From SAR324 cluster bacterium (GTDB lineage: Bacteria > SAR324 > NAC60-12): a stretch of DNA of 35,542 nucleotides. This document shows, in pieces, positions 16,702 through 25,698 of this stretch. Each line of letters opens with the position of its first letter. Position 1 is the first letter of the stretch. The stretch is from the NCBI GenBank assembly GCA_028282505.1, contig JANQHV010000050.1, forward strand, positions 1-35,542, in the 5' to 3' direction. The position numbers were made by a program, and so were the translations under genes. The notes beneath the pieces were generated by a model that saw only the letters and a list, made by a program, of their open reading frames with translations, was not told the origin of the DNA and made no database searches.

Positions 16702-18224
16702 GACAAACCCTTTTTGAAAAAACGTGCATACAAAAGGTTAGCCGGATTGATCCGTTTTCCAGCACGTACTACGAGACCAGCACCATTGAGCCGATAGAAA
16801 TTGTCCAGGGAAGGAACAGTCCCTAAACGGATCACCTGATCAAACGCTTTTGACAAATCACGATCTTGGTGAAGTTTCATGAGCAAGGCCCTCAAATGGT
16901 CTCCGAAAGGGCCATGTTCATGAATTGAGGAATCAGGATGAATCAGCTTTTCGAAAGAATAACCGTCTGGTCGGATTTGATGATAATACGCCAAGCGAGT
17001 CAAATAAGGGTGACCTTGCAGTAGCTTCCATAATTCAAAGACTTGTGTTTGGGATAGCAGGTTATTGAAAATTTGGTTGAGTTCCAGACACTCTTCAAAC
17101 CTAAACGGTTCGAGCATCATGGTATGTCCCACATTGAAAGGGGATCGATCTACTGCATCGATCAACAAATAAGGTTCAGTAGAAATCGATAAGGCCAAGT
17201 CAAAATCCCCCCAGATATCAGGTTCTGCAGCACGATTATTGTGCCAATGACGCAACAGCGTGAAAAAATCGCTGTGATAGCTGCGCCCAAGTACCCGATC
17301 CACTTCATCAAAAGCAAAAACCAATGGCTTACTTAACTGAGAAAATACATGGTCTTCCAGATACCAGGTTAAATCCGATGAGGTTTTTATGTCTGGTGCT
17401 GGATTTTGCCGAATTCTTAATTTATGCAAGACGATCTTGGCAATATTGGTGAGCAGATCAGAAATTGTCGCCAAATCTTCCTCAGAAAACACCGATAAAT
17501 CGATAAAAACCGTTTGCTTGGTCGGTTGACAAGCCACCAAGTAACGTAAGAGCAAACTACTTTTCCCAACCTGGCGTGGACCTTTGATGACTAGAGTTTC
17601 TCCGTTATGCCGGGCAATCTCTTCGACAGTTGTATCTACAGACCGATGAATGTAGCAGGGATCATCCATGCGAAGGGTGCCACCCGGCGCATAAGCCAGG
17701 CGTGGATCAATGGAAGGTAAGGGAGGATGATCAACGTCTGGCGAAACCGGATCATGTCCAAGATTGAGCCAATCTGAAACTGAAACTCGCTCAATATCAT
17801 GTGCTTTCAATGGTTTTTTAATGGCTTTGATGATCTTTTGCAGGACTTCTTCTGAGTCATTGGGAAAATCCCACTGGAGGTACTGGAGACGACCCAGATA
17901 CGATTCGAGTTCATATTCCAGCGGACCTGCATACTTGACACGGACTGGGATGATTCGAATTGGTTTTCCTTGCTTTTGATATTGATGGGCAATACGTATT
18001 TCAGCCTGAACCATTTCGCTGCTCACGGAGCTTGCAGAAAGCAGAACCACAAAACAACCACAGTTTGCCAAATAATGGTCAATTTCCCTGACCCAGTCGT
18101 CACCAGCCTCTATTTGTGTATCAATAAAGACCTGATAACCCTTTTGCCTTAAACCCTGATTAAGAAATTCAGCAAGAGTTTTCTCGTCATTATTGGCATG
18201 TGAATAGGAAATGAAGAAATTCAT
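16698..18224 (-). CDS. TIR domain-AAA-like ATPase
   Basis: The 508-residue protein has a TIR domain at 1-140: F-F-I-S-Y-S-H at the start, G-Y-Q-V-F-I-D with a following G-D-D-W, then V-V-L-L-S-A-S-S and S-E-M-V-Q-A-E-I. E75 in the last segment sits where TIR NADases carry their catalytic glutamate. A linker is followed by an AAA-like domain with Walker A G-P-R-Q-V-G-K-S (215-222) and Walker B L-V-F-A-F-D-E-V-D (301-309), then a helical/winged end (about 400-508). The ATPase half is homologous to that of the overlapping downstream gene. AGGAG lies 7 bases before the ATG. TIR-ATPase proteins act in bacterial immunity or signalling; NAD cleavage here is inferred from the conserved glutamate only. 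Confidence 0.88.
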   Translation of the reverse strand: MNFFISYSHANNDEKTLAEFLNQGLRQKGYQVFIDTQIEAGDDWVREIDHYLANCGCFVVLLSASSVSSEMVQAEIRIAHQYQKQGKPIRIIPVRVKYAGPLEYELESYLGRLQYLQWDFPNDSEEVLQKIIKAIKKPLKAHDIERVSVSDWLNLGHDPVSPDVDHPPLPSIDPRLAYAPGGTLRMDDPCYIHRSVDTTVEEIARHNGETLVIKGPRQVGKSSLLLRYLVACQPTKQTVFIDLSVFSEEDLATISDLLTNIAKIVLHKLRIRQNPAPDIKTSSDLTWYLEDHVFSQLSKPLVFAFDEVDRVLGRSYHSDFFTLLRHWHNNRAAEPDIWGDFDLALSISTEPYLLIDAVDRSPFNVGHTMMLEPFRFEECLELNQIFNNLLSQTQVFELWKLLQGHPYLTRLAYYHQIRPDGYSFEKLIHPDSSIHEHGPFGDHLRALLMKLHQDRDLSKAFDQVIRLGTVPSLDNFYRLNGAGLVVRAGKRINPANLLYARFFKKGLS

Positions 18225-18361
18225 ATCGGATTCTCCTAAATCGGTAAAATGATTGATTCTCTAACAAAGTGTCTACTCTTCAACTGCCTCTGTTTCAGGA
18301 GATCGTAGAATGTACTCTTTTGTGAATTTCTATAATTTCATAACAAAATAGTAAAGTCTCT

Positions 18362-18468
18362 TTATGACTTTTCGAGACTTATTGTCGCTCTAACTGACAT
18401 AGCCGACTATGCGTCCTTTGCGATGCCGTATCGATAGACCGCTTGAGGCTCTAAAAGTCCAGCATAAT
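18362..18468. repeat. Imperfect long inverted repeat before the TIR gene
   Basis: The left arm (18362-18377) contains TTATG and GACTTTT, then CGAG. The right arm (about 18446-18468) contains AAAAGTC and CATAA, matching after a 3-base gap. Between them is a small hairpin, CATAG (18398-18402) with CTATG (18407-18411). The element lies between the M20 peptidase stop and the TIR-AAA start, both on the minus strand, so it could be a terminator-like structure or a small repeat element. The evidence is modest. Confidence 0.35.
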
Positions 18469-18478
18469 CCTAATATGT

Positions 18479-19900
18479 TCATTCTTGGCAATCACTCAAG
18501 TTAAGAGCGTTTGTCAAAATATAAGCAACACAGGAAGTGAGTTTTTTGGCGTAAGGAATGTGGAGGAATTCATTGGGACCATGAGCATTGCTTTTGGGAC
18601 CCAACACACCAGTAATGACAAATTGTGCATCGGGAAACTTTTCTCCGAGCATGCAAATGAAAGGAATACTGCCTCCCAACCCCAGATACATGGCTTCTTT
18701 CCCAAAAAAGGTAGTAGAAGCTTCTTGAAGCACCCGGTCCAGGGCAGGAGTGACGTCTTTGGCATTCCATCCTTTGGCAGCCCCGTCAATGGTTAGGGTC
18801 ACTTTGGCTCCATAAGGAATATCTTCAGTGAATGCTTTTTGAACGGCAGCTTTTGCTGATGAGATGGATAGAGTGGGTGGCAGGCGCAGCGACCAACGGA
18901 ATGTCGTATAAGGGAGCAAAACGTTTCCTCCCATGTGCAACGGAGGAATACCCTCCTGACCAATGATGCACAAGGTCGATCTCCAGGTGCTGTTTACCAG
19001 TAATTCTGCTGGAATATTGCTGACAGGCATCATCCCTTCTGGAAGTGAAAAATCCTGAAACACAGCATCCCCCAGGGCATCGGCAACTTTGTATATCTGC
19101 AACAACCGTTGTGGTGGAATATCGACATACAAATCATCGAGAATGATTTCTCCTGTATGTTCATCTTCAATGCGAGAAAACAATTGGCGCATGATGCGAA
19201 ATGAAGAAGGAATGATGCCACTTGCCAGGCCAGAATGAGCCCCTTCCTGTAAGACTTCAACCTTCAATGTCCCGGCCATCATGCCTCTCAAGGACGAAGT
19301 GGACCACAACTGTTCATAGTTGCAGGCACCCGAATCCAGACAGACCACCAAGTCGGGCTTCCCAATAATATCCTCAAATTCCTGAATGTAAGGAGGCAAA
19401 TCGGGGGACCCACTTTCTTCAGAAAACTCAATCAACAACACGATCCGTCCGTGAGGCAATCCTTGCTCCTGGATGGCTCTGATGGCACAAATGGACGCAA
19501 ATACGGCGTATCCGTCAACAGCACCACCACGGCCATAGAGTTTTCCTTCTTCCATGACCGCTTTCCAAGGCCCCAAACCATCTCGCCAGCCTTCCATTTC
19601 AGGCTGTTTGTCCAAATGACCATATAGTAAAACGTTCTGATTTTGATTGCCTGGAATTTCCAATACCAGTAATGGAGTACGTCCCTGGATTCTTCCAATA
19701 TGCAACGTACTGTTTGGTATTTCATGTGCTTTGAGCCAAGACACCACCAGTTGCAGGGCCTTTTCCATATGCCCGTTTTCCTCCCAGGCGGCGTCAAATA
19801 CAGGGGATTTGTTGGGGATTGTTATATATTCCTGCAATGGAGAAATGATATGTTTTTCCCAGAAGTTTTCTACGAAGTTGGTCAGTTGATTTGTATTCAT
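18479..19900 (-). CDS. M20-family metallopeptidase (dipeptidase-like)
   Basis: The 473-residue length fits the CNDP/PepV-type branch of M20. The metal site is visible: Y-G-H-L-D (His and first Asp), the Y-G-R-G-G-A-V-D segment, the catalytic pair in F-S-E-E-S-G-S, an Asp in V-V-C-L-D-S-G-A, and a late His in S-N-A-H-G-P-N-E. It lacks a signal peptide, so it is probably a cytosolic dizinc peptidase that cleaves dipeptides or similar amide substrates. It is the last gene of the minus-strand run, 107 bases after the DUF697 gene. The ribosome site is weak, and the substrate cannot be told from the sequence. Confidence 0.88.
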   Translation of the reverse strand: MNTNQLTNFVENFWEKHIISPLQEYITIPNKSPVFDAAWEENGHMEKALQLVVSWLKAHEIPNSTLHIGRIQGRTPLLVLEIPGNQNQNVLLYGHLDKQPEMEGWRDGLGPWKAVMEEGKLYGRGGAVDGYAVFASICAIRAIQEQGLPHGRIVLLIEFSEESGSPDLPPYIQEFEDIIGKPDLVVCLDSGACNYEQLWSTSSLRGMMAGTLKVEVLQEGAHSGLASGIIPSSFRIMRQLFSRIEDEHTGEIILDDLYVDIPPQRLLQIYKVADALGDAVFQDFSLPEGMMPVSNIPAELLVNSTWRSTLCIIGQEGIPPLHMGGNVLLPYTTFRWSLRLPPTLSISSAKAAVQKAFTEDIPYGAKVTLTIDGAAKGWNAKDVTPALDRVLQEASTTFFGKEAMYLGLGGSIPFICMLGEKFPDAQFVITGVLGPKSNAHGPNEFLHIPYAKKLTSCVAYILTNALNLSDCQE

Positions 19901-20007
19901 AGGTAGTGTGTTTTTTTCAGAACCATATTGCCAGAGTTCCTGGAATAGTTCACTCGATCAAATGTCTTTTCTCAGATTCCGACGAATCCAATGTCTCCAA
20001 AGTGTCT

Positions 20008-20535
20008 TTACATTAAAGAGTCTGGGACTTTATTTTTTTCAGTAAAAAATTGTACTCCAGCCTCCATTTGTTTGGCAAAATCTTTTCTTACTTTTTGTAG
20101 ATCAAAATCTTTCAATTTATGACCTGCCTGAAATTGTTTGATGAAAATCTTGCCAATCGCATAGGTAACGAGGGCAGCCAGGACGGGCCGGATGACCAGG
20201 ATGCCAACCACATTCACCCCTGGTACAATCACCGTGAGGTATCTCACCAGTGCACTGGAAATCCAGCCAGAGTGAGCCCCTCCCAGGATGGAGGCAATGA
20301 TGGCTTTGACCTGGTACTTGTCAATAGGGATGTTGTAGAGTTGCCCCAGGTCGTAAATCATTTTTCCCTGCAAAGCACCAATGGAGATCTGATCCAATAA
20401 CGGCAAGGGGATCAGCCCGACTCCGCCGGATAAGACTATGTACTTATTGACTATTTTTTCAGCATTTTTCCGCTGTTGTGGATCTATTTCAGGGACAGGT
20501 ACGACTGCATTTGTATTTTCTAAGGTTTCTGTCAT
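20008..20535 (-). CDS. DUF697-family membrane protein
   Basis: About 175 residues. I chose the ATG at 20535 because GGAG lies about 9 bases before it; an in-frame ATG at 20550 would add five residues and has no clear ribosome site. The sequence contains I-V-N-K-Y-I-V-L-S-G-G-V-G, then I-P-L-P-L-L-D-Q-I, a helix Q-G-K-M-I-Y-D-L-G, and two hydrophobic helices rich in G, A and V (about residues 85-130), as in DUF697 proteins. The family's role is unclear, and its domain is sometimes fused or adjacent to GTPases; none is present here. Same strand as the esterase and peptidase. Confidence 0.75.
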   Translation of the reverse strand: MTETLENTNAVVPVPEIDPQQRKNAEKIVNKYIVLSGGVGLIPLPLLDQISIGALQGKMIYDLGQLYNIPIDKYQVKAIIASILGGAHSGWISSALVRYLTVIVPGVNVVGILVIRPVLAALVTYAIGKIFIKQFQAGHKLKDFDLQKVRKDFAKQMEAGVQFFTEKNKVPDSLM

Positions 20536-20603
20536 TTTTATTTTCTCCATTTTATTTTTTGGCCAGTAATGGGACGCTGATTAACGCAGATTCAAGGGGT
20601 TTT

Positions 20604-21461
20604 TTAGCCGGATTCATTTAGGAAGAAAGTTAAGGGAAGATGAACCCGTTCACTCCAGGCTTTTTCCGAATGCTCTGCCCCAACAAATTTTCTGGTAATA
20701 AAATCCTTTCCCTCCATGTACCCTGCGTTTCTCATGATCTCATCCACTCTATGTTGATAAGGTTCATAACTGGCATCAAGAGTTTCTGTTCCATAATCAA
20801 AATAGAATCGATGAGCATGGGGTTCTGGCAAATGGTCTTTCAGGTAATCAAGCACAATGCCATCTCCTGCCGGCCAGTGAGTAGAAAGACAACCGGCACC
20901 ACCAAACACAGCTGGATATTCACAAAGAGCATAAGCAGAGATGAGTCCACCCATACTCGAACCCATGATGAACGTATTATCCCGGTCCGCTAACGTTGCA
21001 TAAGTCGTATCGATACAGTGTTTGAGCTCATCCACAATGAATCGTAGATAGCGATCTGAAACAATTTGATCGTAAGAAAGGACAGGAGCGTCATCAACAT
21101 TCAATGCCATTGCTGGATGAGTTACAGCTTTCTGTGGCATATACTCCGCAAATCGATTTTCTGTGTTCCATATGCCAACCACAATGGCCTTGCGAATAGT
21201 CCCCTGGCGAATCAATCGCGTCATTGTTTGATCAATTCCCCAGGCCACCCCGATGAATGACAAATTGGGATCAAATAAATTCTGTCCATCATGCATGTAA
21301 ATAACAGGAAATCGCTCCGATTTATTTTGCTCATAACCAGGAGGCACCCAAACATCCACATTACGAGGCTCAATGAATTTCGAATCGAAATTTTTGTAGT
21401 TCTTCACATTAACGCTCAAAAGACTTTCTAAACAGTTCTGAAATGGCATCACGGGCTTCAT
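20604..21461 (-). CDS. Alpha/beta hydrolase, putative esterase (esterase D / enterochelin-esterase type)
   Basis: The 285-residue frame shows the family pattern V-W-V-P-P-G-Y-E, then V-I-Y-M-H-D-G-Q-N-L-F-D, and the nucleophile elbow G-S-S-M-G-G. A late acidic residue (Y-G-T-E-T-L-D) and His (G-A-E-H-S-E-K-A-W) complete a plausible Ser-Asp-His triad. There is no signal peptide, so the protein is probably cytosolic. The start is uncertain: the ATG at 21461 overlaps the upstream SLOG-like gene by 53 bases without a ribosome site, while a GTG at 21407, just after that gene's stop, would remove the overlap and lose only 18 poorly conserved residues. The substrate is unknown. Confidence 0.85.
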   Translation of the reverse strand: MKPVMPFQNCLESLLSVNVKNYKNFDSKFIEPRNVDVWVPPGYEQNKSERFPVIYMHDGQNLFDPNLSFIGVAWGIDQTMTRLIRQGTIRKAIVVGIWNTENRFAEYMPQKAVTHPAMALNVDDAPVLSYDQIVSDRYLRFIVDELKHCIDTTYATLADRDNTFIMGSSMGGLISAYALCEYPAVFGGAGCLSTHWPAGDGIVLDYLKDHLPEPHAHRFYFDYGTETLDASYEPYQHRVDEIMRNAGYMEGKDFITRKFVGAEHSEKAWSERVHLPLTFFLNESG

Positions 21462-21960
21462 CTGTTAAATAACGGGTCCCGGTTCCACAAAAAGTTGTCT
21501 CTTTGATCATGGGATCATCATCGATCCATTGCCCTTTCTCCCATTTGCACCAGTTCTGTTTTTCCTTATCAAAAACATGAACCTCCCTATTCAAGAACTT
21601 ACCGAGTTCGACCCCCCAACCTGTTCCACCTTTAACGGTATCGTCTTCCAGAATCACACCGACGGCAAATACTTGAATACCTTTGTGGAGCATATGATAG
21701 ATAGACTGCATCACCCTTTGAATTTTTTCAGAATGGTGATACCGGCGATTCATGTGCTGAGTGACAATTTCCATACTGACATTTCCCTGTCGTAATTGAT
21801 CATCTGTCAGCATCACAACATTTTTTGAACGTTTGATATCGTGTCCTTCATAGGAAAACGTGACTTCATTCACTCCCCATTTTTCAGCACATTCTCCAAA
21901 AAAAGTTTCTGCTCCAGCGTGTCCGCCTGAATATAGTGTACAGTTCTGTGGTTTTAACAT
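21409..21960 (-). CDS. SLOG / putative molybdenum-carrier-like nucleotide-binding protein
   Basis: About 183 residues from the ATG at 21960, which is preceded by AAGGAGTAATAAAATT; a longer frame from 22020 would overlap the upstream gene and lacks this ribosome site. The N-terminus has L-Y-S-G-G-H-A-G-A-E, a glycine-rich loop like the S-G-G-Q-T-G-x-D of SLOG-fold proteins. Later come G-G-T-G-W-G-V-E-L-G-K-F and F-C-G-T-G-T-R-Y-L, also typical of Rossmann-like ligand binding. SLOG proteins bind nucleotides or cytokinin-like ligands, and some are tied to NAD or nucleotide signalling. No partner is evident apart from the overlapping esterase gene. Confidence 0.6.
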   Translation of the reverse strand: MLKPQNCTLYSGGHAGAETFFGECAEKWGVNEVTFSYEGHDIKRSKNVVMLTDDQLRQGNVSMEIVTQHMNRRYHHSEKIQRVMQSIYHMLHKGIQVFAVGVILEDDTVKGGTGWGVELGKFLNREVHVFDKEKQNWCKWEKGQWIDDDPMIKETTFCGTGTRYLTDEARDAISELFRKSFER

Positions 21961-21991
21961 AATTTTATTACTCCTTAATTGAAATTGTAGT

Positions 21992-22975
21992 TTATTCAGT
22001 ATATTTTGCCGTAGAGGCAATAGGGTCGGTTAAAGTCACTCCCCATTTTTTCAGTTGCGATTGGCTGAAAAGGAATCTCCCTTTTTCTGGAATTTGGGGA
22101 TTGATGTCACCGGGACTTTTACCCGATAATATTTCCAGGGCGATTCGACCAGCCGTTATTCCATGTTCTTTGCCAAACAAAACATACCCCCCAATGGTTT
22201 TGTTGGCACCTACTGAAAAATCCCAGAAACCAAATGGAGGGAGTGGTGTATTTTGGGATGTCCATTCTAACACTTTTTCTGCATCGACATGACTGCCCGT
22301 ATGATCTTTGATTGTGTGGTATAATCCGGCAATAATGATATCATAACCTTCTTTTTTTGAATTCAAAACAGCTTCCTGCCAGTTGATATAACTATCGATC
22401 AGCTTGATATCTGCTTGGATACCACTAAAAAATACCGATTCCTGCGCATTGAATATTTCAGAGCTGATCACTTGTGAAGTTGTACCGGAATCGAACAAAA
22501 TCAGTACTTTTTTGAGTTTTAAAAAAGTGTTAATGAACAAAATAGAACGTTGAGGTAAAGGTCTTTCAAGAACACCGGTAATATTCTTATGTCCGACCAT
22601 TCCATAGTTTCTTGGGTTATTGTTGATTCCCAAATAAACGACAGGCGTATCCGTCTGGATAAATTTGGGCCCAACATGTTTCAGAGCATTGTCATCACCC
22701 AGAATGACAAGGGAAGGGTTGACTTTCTGATAGGTTTCCCAGGCTAACTCAGCCTTGCTTTGAAACGCTGATTGGGGTAACCGCTTGGTATCCATTTCAA
22801 AATATATAATATTGTATTGATCTCCCAAGGTTTCGTGCAACCCTTCTTTATAGCTCATATCCCATAAATACTCAGCATGATAACTCTCAATGACTAAAAT
22901 ATTTTCTTTTTTTGCAACACCACACAAGAGAAAAAGCACGAAAAGTGCTATTATTGGAATGATAAATCGTTTCAT
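21992..22975 (-). CDS. ABC-type periplasmic substrate-binding protein (ABC_sub_bind-like)
   Basis: About 327 residues from the ATG at 22975, chosen because GAGGGGG lies 7 bases upstream; an ATG at 22996 would add seven charged residues. A signal peptide (M-K-R-F-I-I-P-I-I-A-L-F) is followed by two alpha/beta lobes of periplasmic-binding type I fold: I-L-V-I-E-S-Y-H, then N-P-S-L-V-I-L-G-D-D-N-A, V-V-Y-L-G-I-N-N-N-P, and Y-D-I-I-I-A-G-L-Y-H. No permease or ATPase gene is beside it, so it may work with a distant transporter, act as a sensor, or serve the RND exporter encoded just upstream (47-base gap). Confidence 0.8.
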   Translation of the reverse strand: MKRFIIPIIALFVLFLLCGVAKKENILVIESYHAEYLWDMSYKEGLHETLGDQYNIIYFEMDTKRLPQSAFQSKAELAWETYQKVNPSLVILGDDNALKHVGPKFIQTDTPVVYLGINNNPRNYGMVGHKNITGVLERPLPQRSILFINTFLKLKKVLILFDSGTTSQVISSEIFNAQESVFFSGIQADIKLIDSYINWQEAVLNSKKEGYDIIIAGLYHTIKDHTGSHVDAEKVLEWTSQNTPLPPFGFWDFSVGANKTIGGYVLFGKEHGITAGRIALEILSGKSPGDINPQIPEKGRFLFSQSQLKKWGVTLTDPIASTAKYTE

Positions 22976-23022
22976 AAAGTCCCCCTCTTTATGCAATCGA
23001 TTGATCTCTAACAGAGATTGGC

Positions 23023-25443
23023 TTAACCGCTTTTATCTGGAGAAATCACTGTTAATAAAGCAGGTGCCAGCAAGACATCTGCCAAGAAAGCCAACAGCAA
23101 AGCAATCCCTGTCAACAGCCCAAAATTGAAGAGGTTGTTCATTCCTGCCAGCATAAAAATCCAAAACCCAAGCGTCAGGACAATGGTTGTCACTAGCATC
23201 GCTCTGCCTGCTGTAGTGAGCGTGTGCTCAATGGCTAATTTGGAACTACCTGTTTCTGAATAGTATTTTCGGTAATTATGAAAAAAATGAATGGTGTCAT
23301 CCACAGCAATCCCAATCGCAATGGAACCAATCAACAAAGTGAACATGTCCAATGGCATGCCTACGAATCCCATCATGCCCAGTGTCACAATGATTGGAGT
23401 CAAGTTGGGAATCATACTGATCAAACCAATCTTCAAATTCCCAATCAAGAGAATCATCATTAACGTAATCACAACACCCGCAATCAAATAACTGGTAATG
23501 GTGGTACTGATCATGATATCGATTGTTTTTGCAAACAAAGTGATCATACCAGTCACCATCACGTCTGCTTTTCCCGCAAAGAGTTCTTTGGCCTTATTTT
23601 CAATTTGATCCAGAATGGATCTATATTCTATTGCATCCGTCCAGGGTGCCTTGGCAGTGAAACGAGCAACAGAAAACTGGCTGTCCACGCTGTCTTCCAG
23701 ATCATCGGAGCCACTATTTTCAAAAAGCAAAAATTCCTGAGCAATCAACTCCTTATTCTGAGGAATTTTATAAAACTCCGGAGAATTGCCATTCAAAGCC
23801 TGGTGGATTTCTTTGAGCATGGTGGACAAGGTCAATGCCTTGCCAATAAACAATTTTCCATCTTTTTCCAGCTGTCCCGTGTAGCGTTCGAGCTCATCCA
23901 AGGCATTCATCATATCTGGCGAATATAATCCATTTTCTTTTTTTGTATCAATCATCAATTCAATAGAGACCGATCCTTTCAAGTTTTTATCCATACTGTT
24001 GGTTTGTTGCCGAATAGCAGTATCTTCGGGGAACCAGGTCAATACGTTGTGTGCCACATTCAGGCGGCTGATACCAATAAACGCAACAATCAACAAGAGC
24101 ATACCTGCTCCCACCACTAGCTTTGCATGATCTGCGGCAAAACCTCCCAAAGTCAATAAAATCCGGTCAGACACCGTTTTTCTACCTTTGGCATCATGGT
24201 GTTTTTGAGATTTTGCAGGAATGATCGCTAACAACGATGGAATCAACGTCAACGTCATGAATAAAGCAATCAAAATACCAAATGCCGAAAATTTTCCTAA
24301 ATCTCCAATTGGTGCGACCTTCGCAGTACTAAAAGATAACAACCCAGCAGCAGTTGTGATGCTGGTCATAAAGATGGGTAATCCTGAATGCTCTAAAGCG
24401 CCTTTGATCGCTTCGTTTTTATTTCCTTTTTCCTGATAGCCTTTATAAAAAATTGCCATCATGTGCACTGCGGCTCCAATGCCAACAGCGAGTAGGAAAG
24501 AAGGGAGAACCTGAGTCGGCAATTTGATTTTGACACCCGTTAAGCTCATCATGCCCAAAGTGAAGATGAGGCTTAAAATCACGGTAAGCAGTGGCAAAAT
24601 AACACCTGGAATGCGACGAAATGTCAAAAATAGAAAAATAACAATCCCCAGCACTGCCAAGACTGTGAATTTACGCATGTCCTGCTGCATGGCTCGCTTG
24701 AGGAAATCAGTCACCACTGGTGTGCCGGTGAAACTGATTTGAAAATCAGGAGCATGGTATTTTTCTTTGATTAGATTGATTTGATGAATGATCTCACTAT
24801 TTTCGGCATCTGTCAAAGGTTGCAACTCTCTTTCTGATTGCCCGGCAAAATTGGATTCTTCAAAATCTTCAGATTGAATGGGGTTGCCATCGGCATCCAA
24901 GGAGGAATAAGCATCTGTTTCAATGAGTACCACAGTATATTGACCATCCTCAGAAATAATCAGATTTTTATACAAAGGATGTTGCAAGGCATATTCTCTT
25001 TTTTCTTCCAGCTCTTGCTGAGTTTCTGGTATTTCTTCCAGAAAATCATCCACATTCAATGTGTCTGCCTCTCCTGTTGTCTGCCGTATATTGATTAAAC
25101 TGGAGACATCATTAATATTGGAAACAGTGTCTTCAATTTCTTCATGCAATGCTGTCAGCTTTTCCAAAAACTCTTTATTGAAAATACTGTTTGAATGGAT
25201 CATCAACACAATCATCTCATCTCTACCAAACTGTTCGCGAAATTTATTATAATTGATGAGAGCAGGATCTTCTTCTTTAAAAAAACCTTCGTTGGATGTA
25301 TCCATTTGTATTTTGGGAAACTGAGCGAGCATAAAGGCAGTCATCCCTATAATTCCTAAAACAAATAACCATTTGTAGCGAATGACCAATTCACCCCAGT
25401 TATAAAATCCACGATCAATTCTTTTTCTGACGTTTTCCATAGT
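23023..25443 (-). CDS. RND/MMPL-family exporter with sterol-sensing-like domains
   Basis: About 806 residues from the ATG at 25443 (M-E-N-V-R-K-R); a TTG at 25488 could extend it but is less likely. The layout is one transmembrane helix, a large periplasmic loop beginning F-F-K-E-E-D-P, a block of five or six helices, a second similar helix and loop, and a final helix block. The second half keeps G-I-A-V-D-D-T-I-H-F-F-H, the usual acidic motif. The first half has G-I-G-A-A-V-H-M-M, with the acidic residue missing. Length and single-chain layout match COG1033-type predicted exporters, some of which move lipids or hopanoids. The substrate is unknown. It heads the minus-strand gene run. Confidence 0.88.
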   Translation of the reverse strand, partial: TMENVRKRIDRGFYNWGELVIRYKWLFVLGIIGMTAFMLAQFPKIQMDTSNEGFFKEEDPALINYNKFREQFGRDEMIVLMIHSNSIFNKEFLEKLTALHEEIEDTVSNINDVSSLINIRQTTGEADTLNVDDFLEEIPETQQELEEKREYALQHPLYKNLIISEDGQYTVVLIETDAYSSLDADGNPIQSEDFEESNFAGQSERELQPLTDAENSEIIHQINLIKEKYHAPDFQISFTGTPVVTDFLKRAMQQDMRKFTVLAVLGIVIFLFLTFRRIPGVILPLLTVILSLIFTLGMMSLTGVKIKLPTQVLPSFLLAVGIGAAVHMMAIFYKGYQEKGNKNEAIKGALEHSGLPIFMTSITTAAGLLSFSTAKVAPIGDLGKFSAFGILIALFMTLTLIPSLLAIIPAKSQKHHDAKGRKTVSDRILLTLGGFAADHAKLVVGAGMLLLIVAFIGISRLNVAHNVLTWFPEDTAIRQQTNSMDKNLKGSVSIELMIDTKKENGLYSPDMMNALDELERYTGQLEKDGKLFIGKALTLSTMLKEIHQALNGNSPEFYKIPQNKELIAQEFLLFENSGSDDLEDSVDSQFSVARFTAKAPWTDAIEYRSILDQIENKAKELFAGKADVMVTGMITLFAKTIDIMISTTITSYLIAGVVITLMMILLIGNLKIGLISMIPNLTPIIVTLGMMGFVGMPLDMFTLLIGSIAIGIAVDDTIHFFHNYRKYYSETGSSKLAIEHTLTTAGRAMLVTTIVLTLGFWIFMLAGMNNLFNFGLLTGIALLLAFLADVLLAPALLTVISPDKSG

Positions 25444-25509
25444 TTGATTTAGCTCTGAGATAACATGAAGAAACGATATCTTCCACAATTTGATTTGGCT
25501 ACGAAATCA

Positions 25510-25630
25510 CACAAAGAAACACTAATTTATGTTATCCCTTTACCAGACCGCCTGACGGCCTTCCATTCCCCAGAGAGAGGAACGCTGTTTCCACAATAGT
25601 TTCTCTCATCTGCTTTTAGTGTTCTTTGTG
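25510..25630. repeat. MITE-like element with terminal inverted repeats
   Basis: CACAAAGAAACACTAA (25510-25525) is inverted as TTAGTGTTCTTTGTG (25616-25630), exact except for one extra A. The right end continues CTCTTCGTGGCTAA, a type of intergenic sequence that recurs in many bacterial genomes. Between the arms lies the CCCCAGAG repeat also found at about 26490-26535. No ORF is present, and the position between genes suggests a non-autonomous mobile repeat. Confidence 0.55.
25552..25592. repeat. Dispersed CCCCAGAG repeat, copy 1
   Basis: The core reads GGCCTTCCATTCCCCAGAG, then AGAGGAACGCTGTTTCC. The second copy at about 26490-26535 differs by a few bases and a short insertion. Both copies lie in non-coding DNA, one on each side of alkD. 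Confidence 0.55.
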
Positions 25631-25698
25631 CTCTTCGTGGCTAATTTTAACCACTCTTACAGGTAGATAAATTTACTATGTATCCTGTGTACCCCAGT

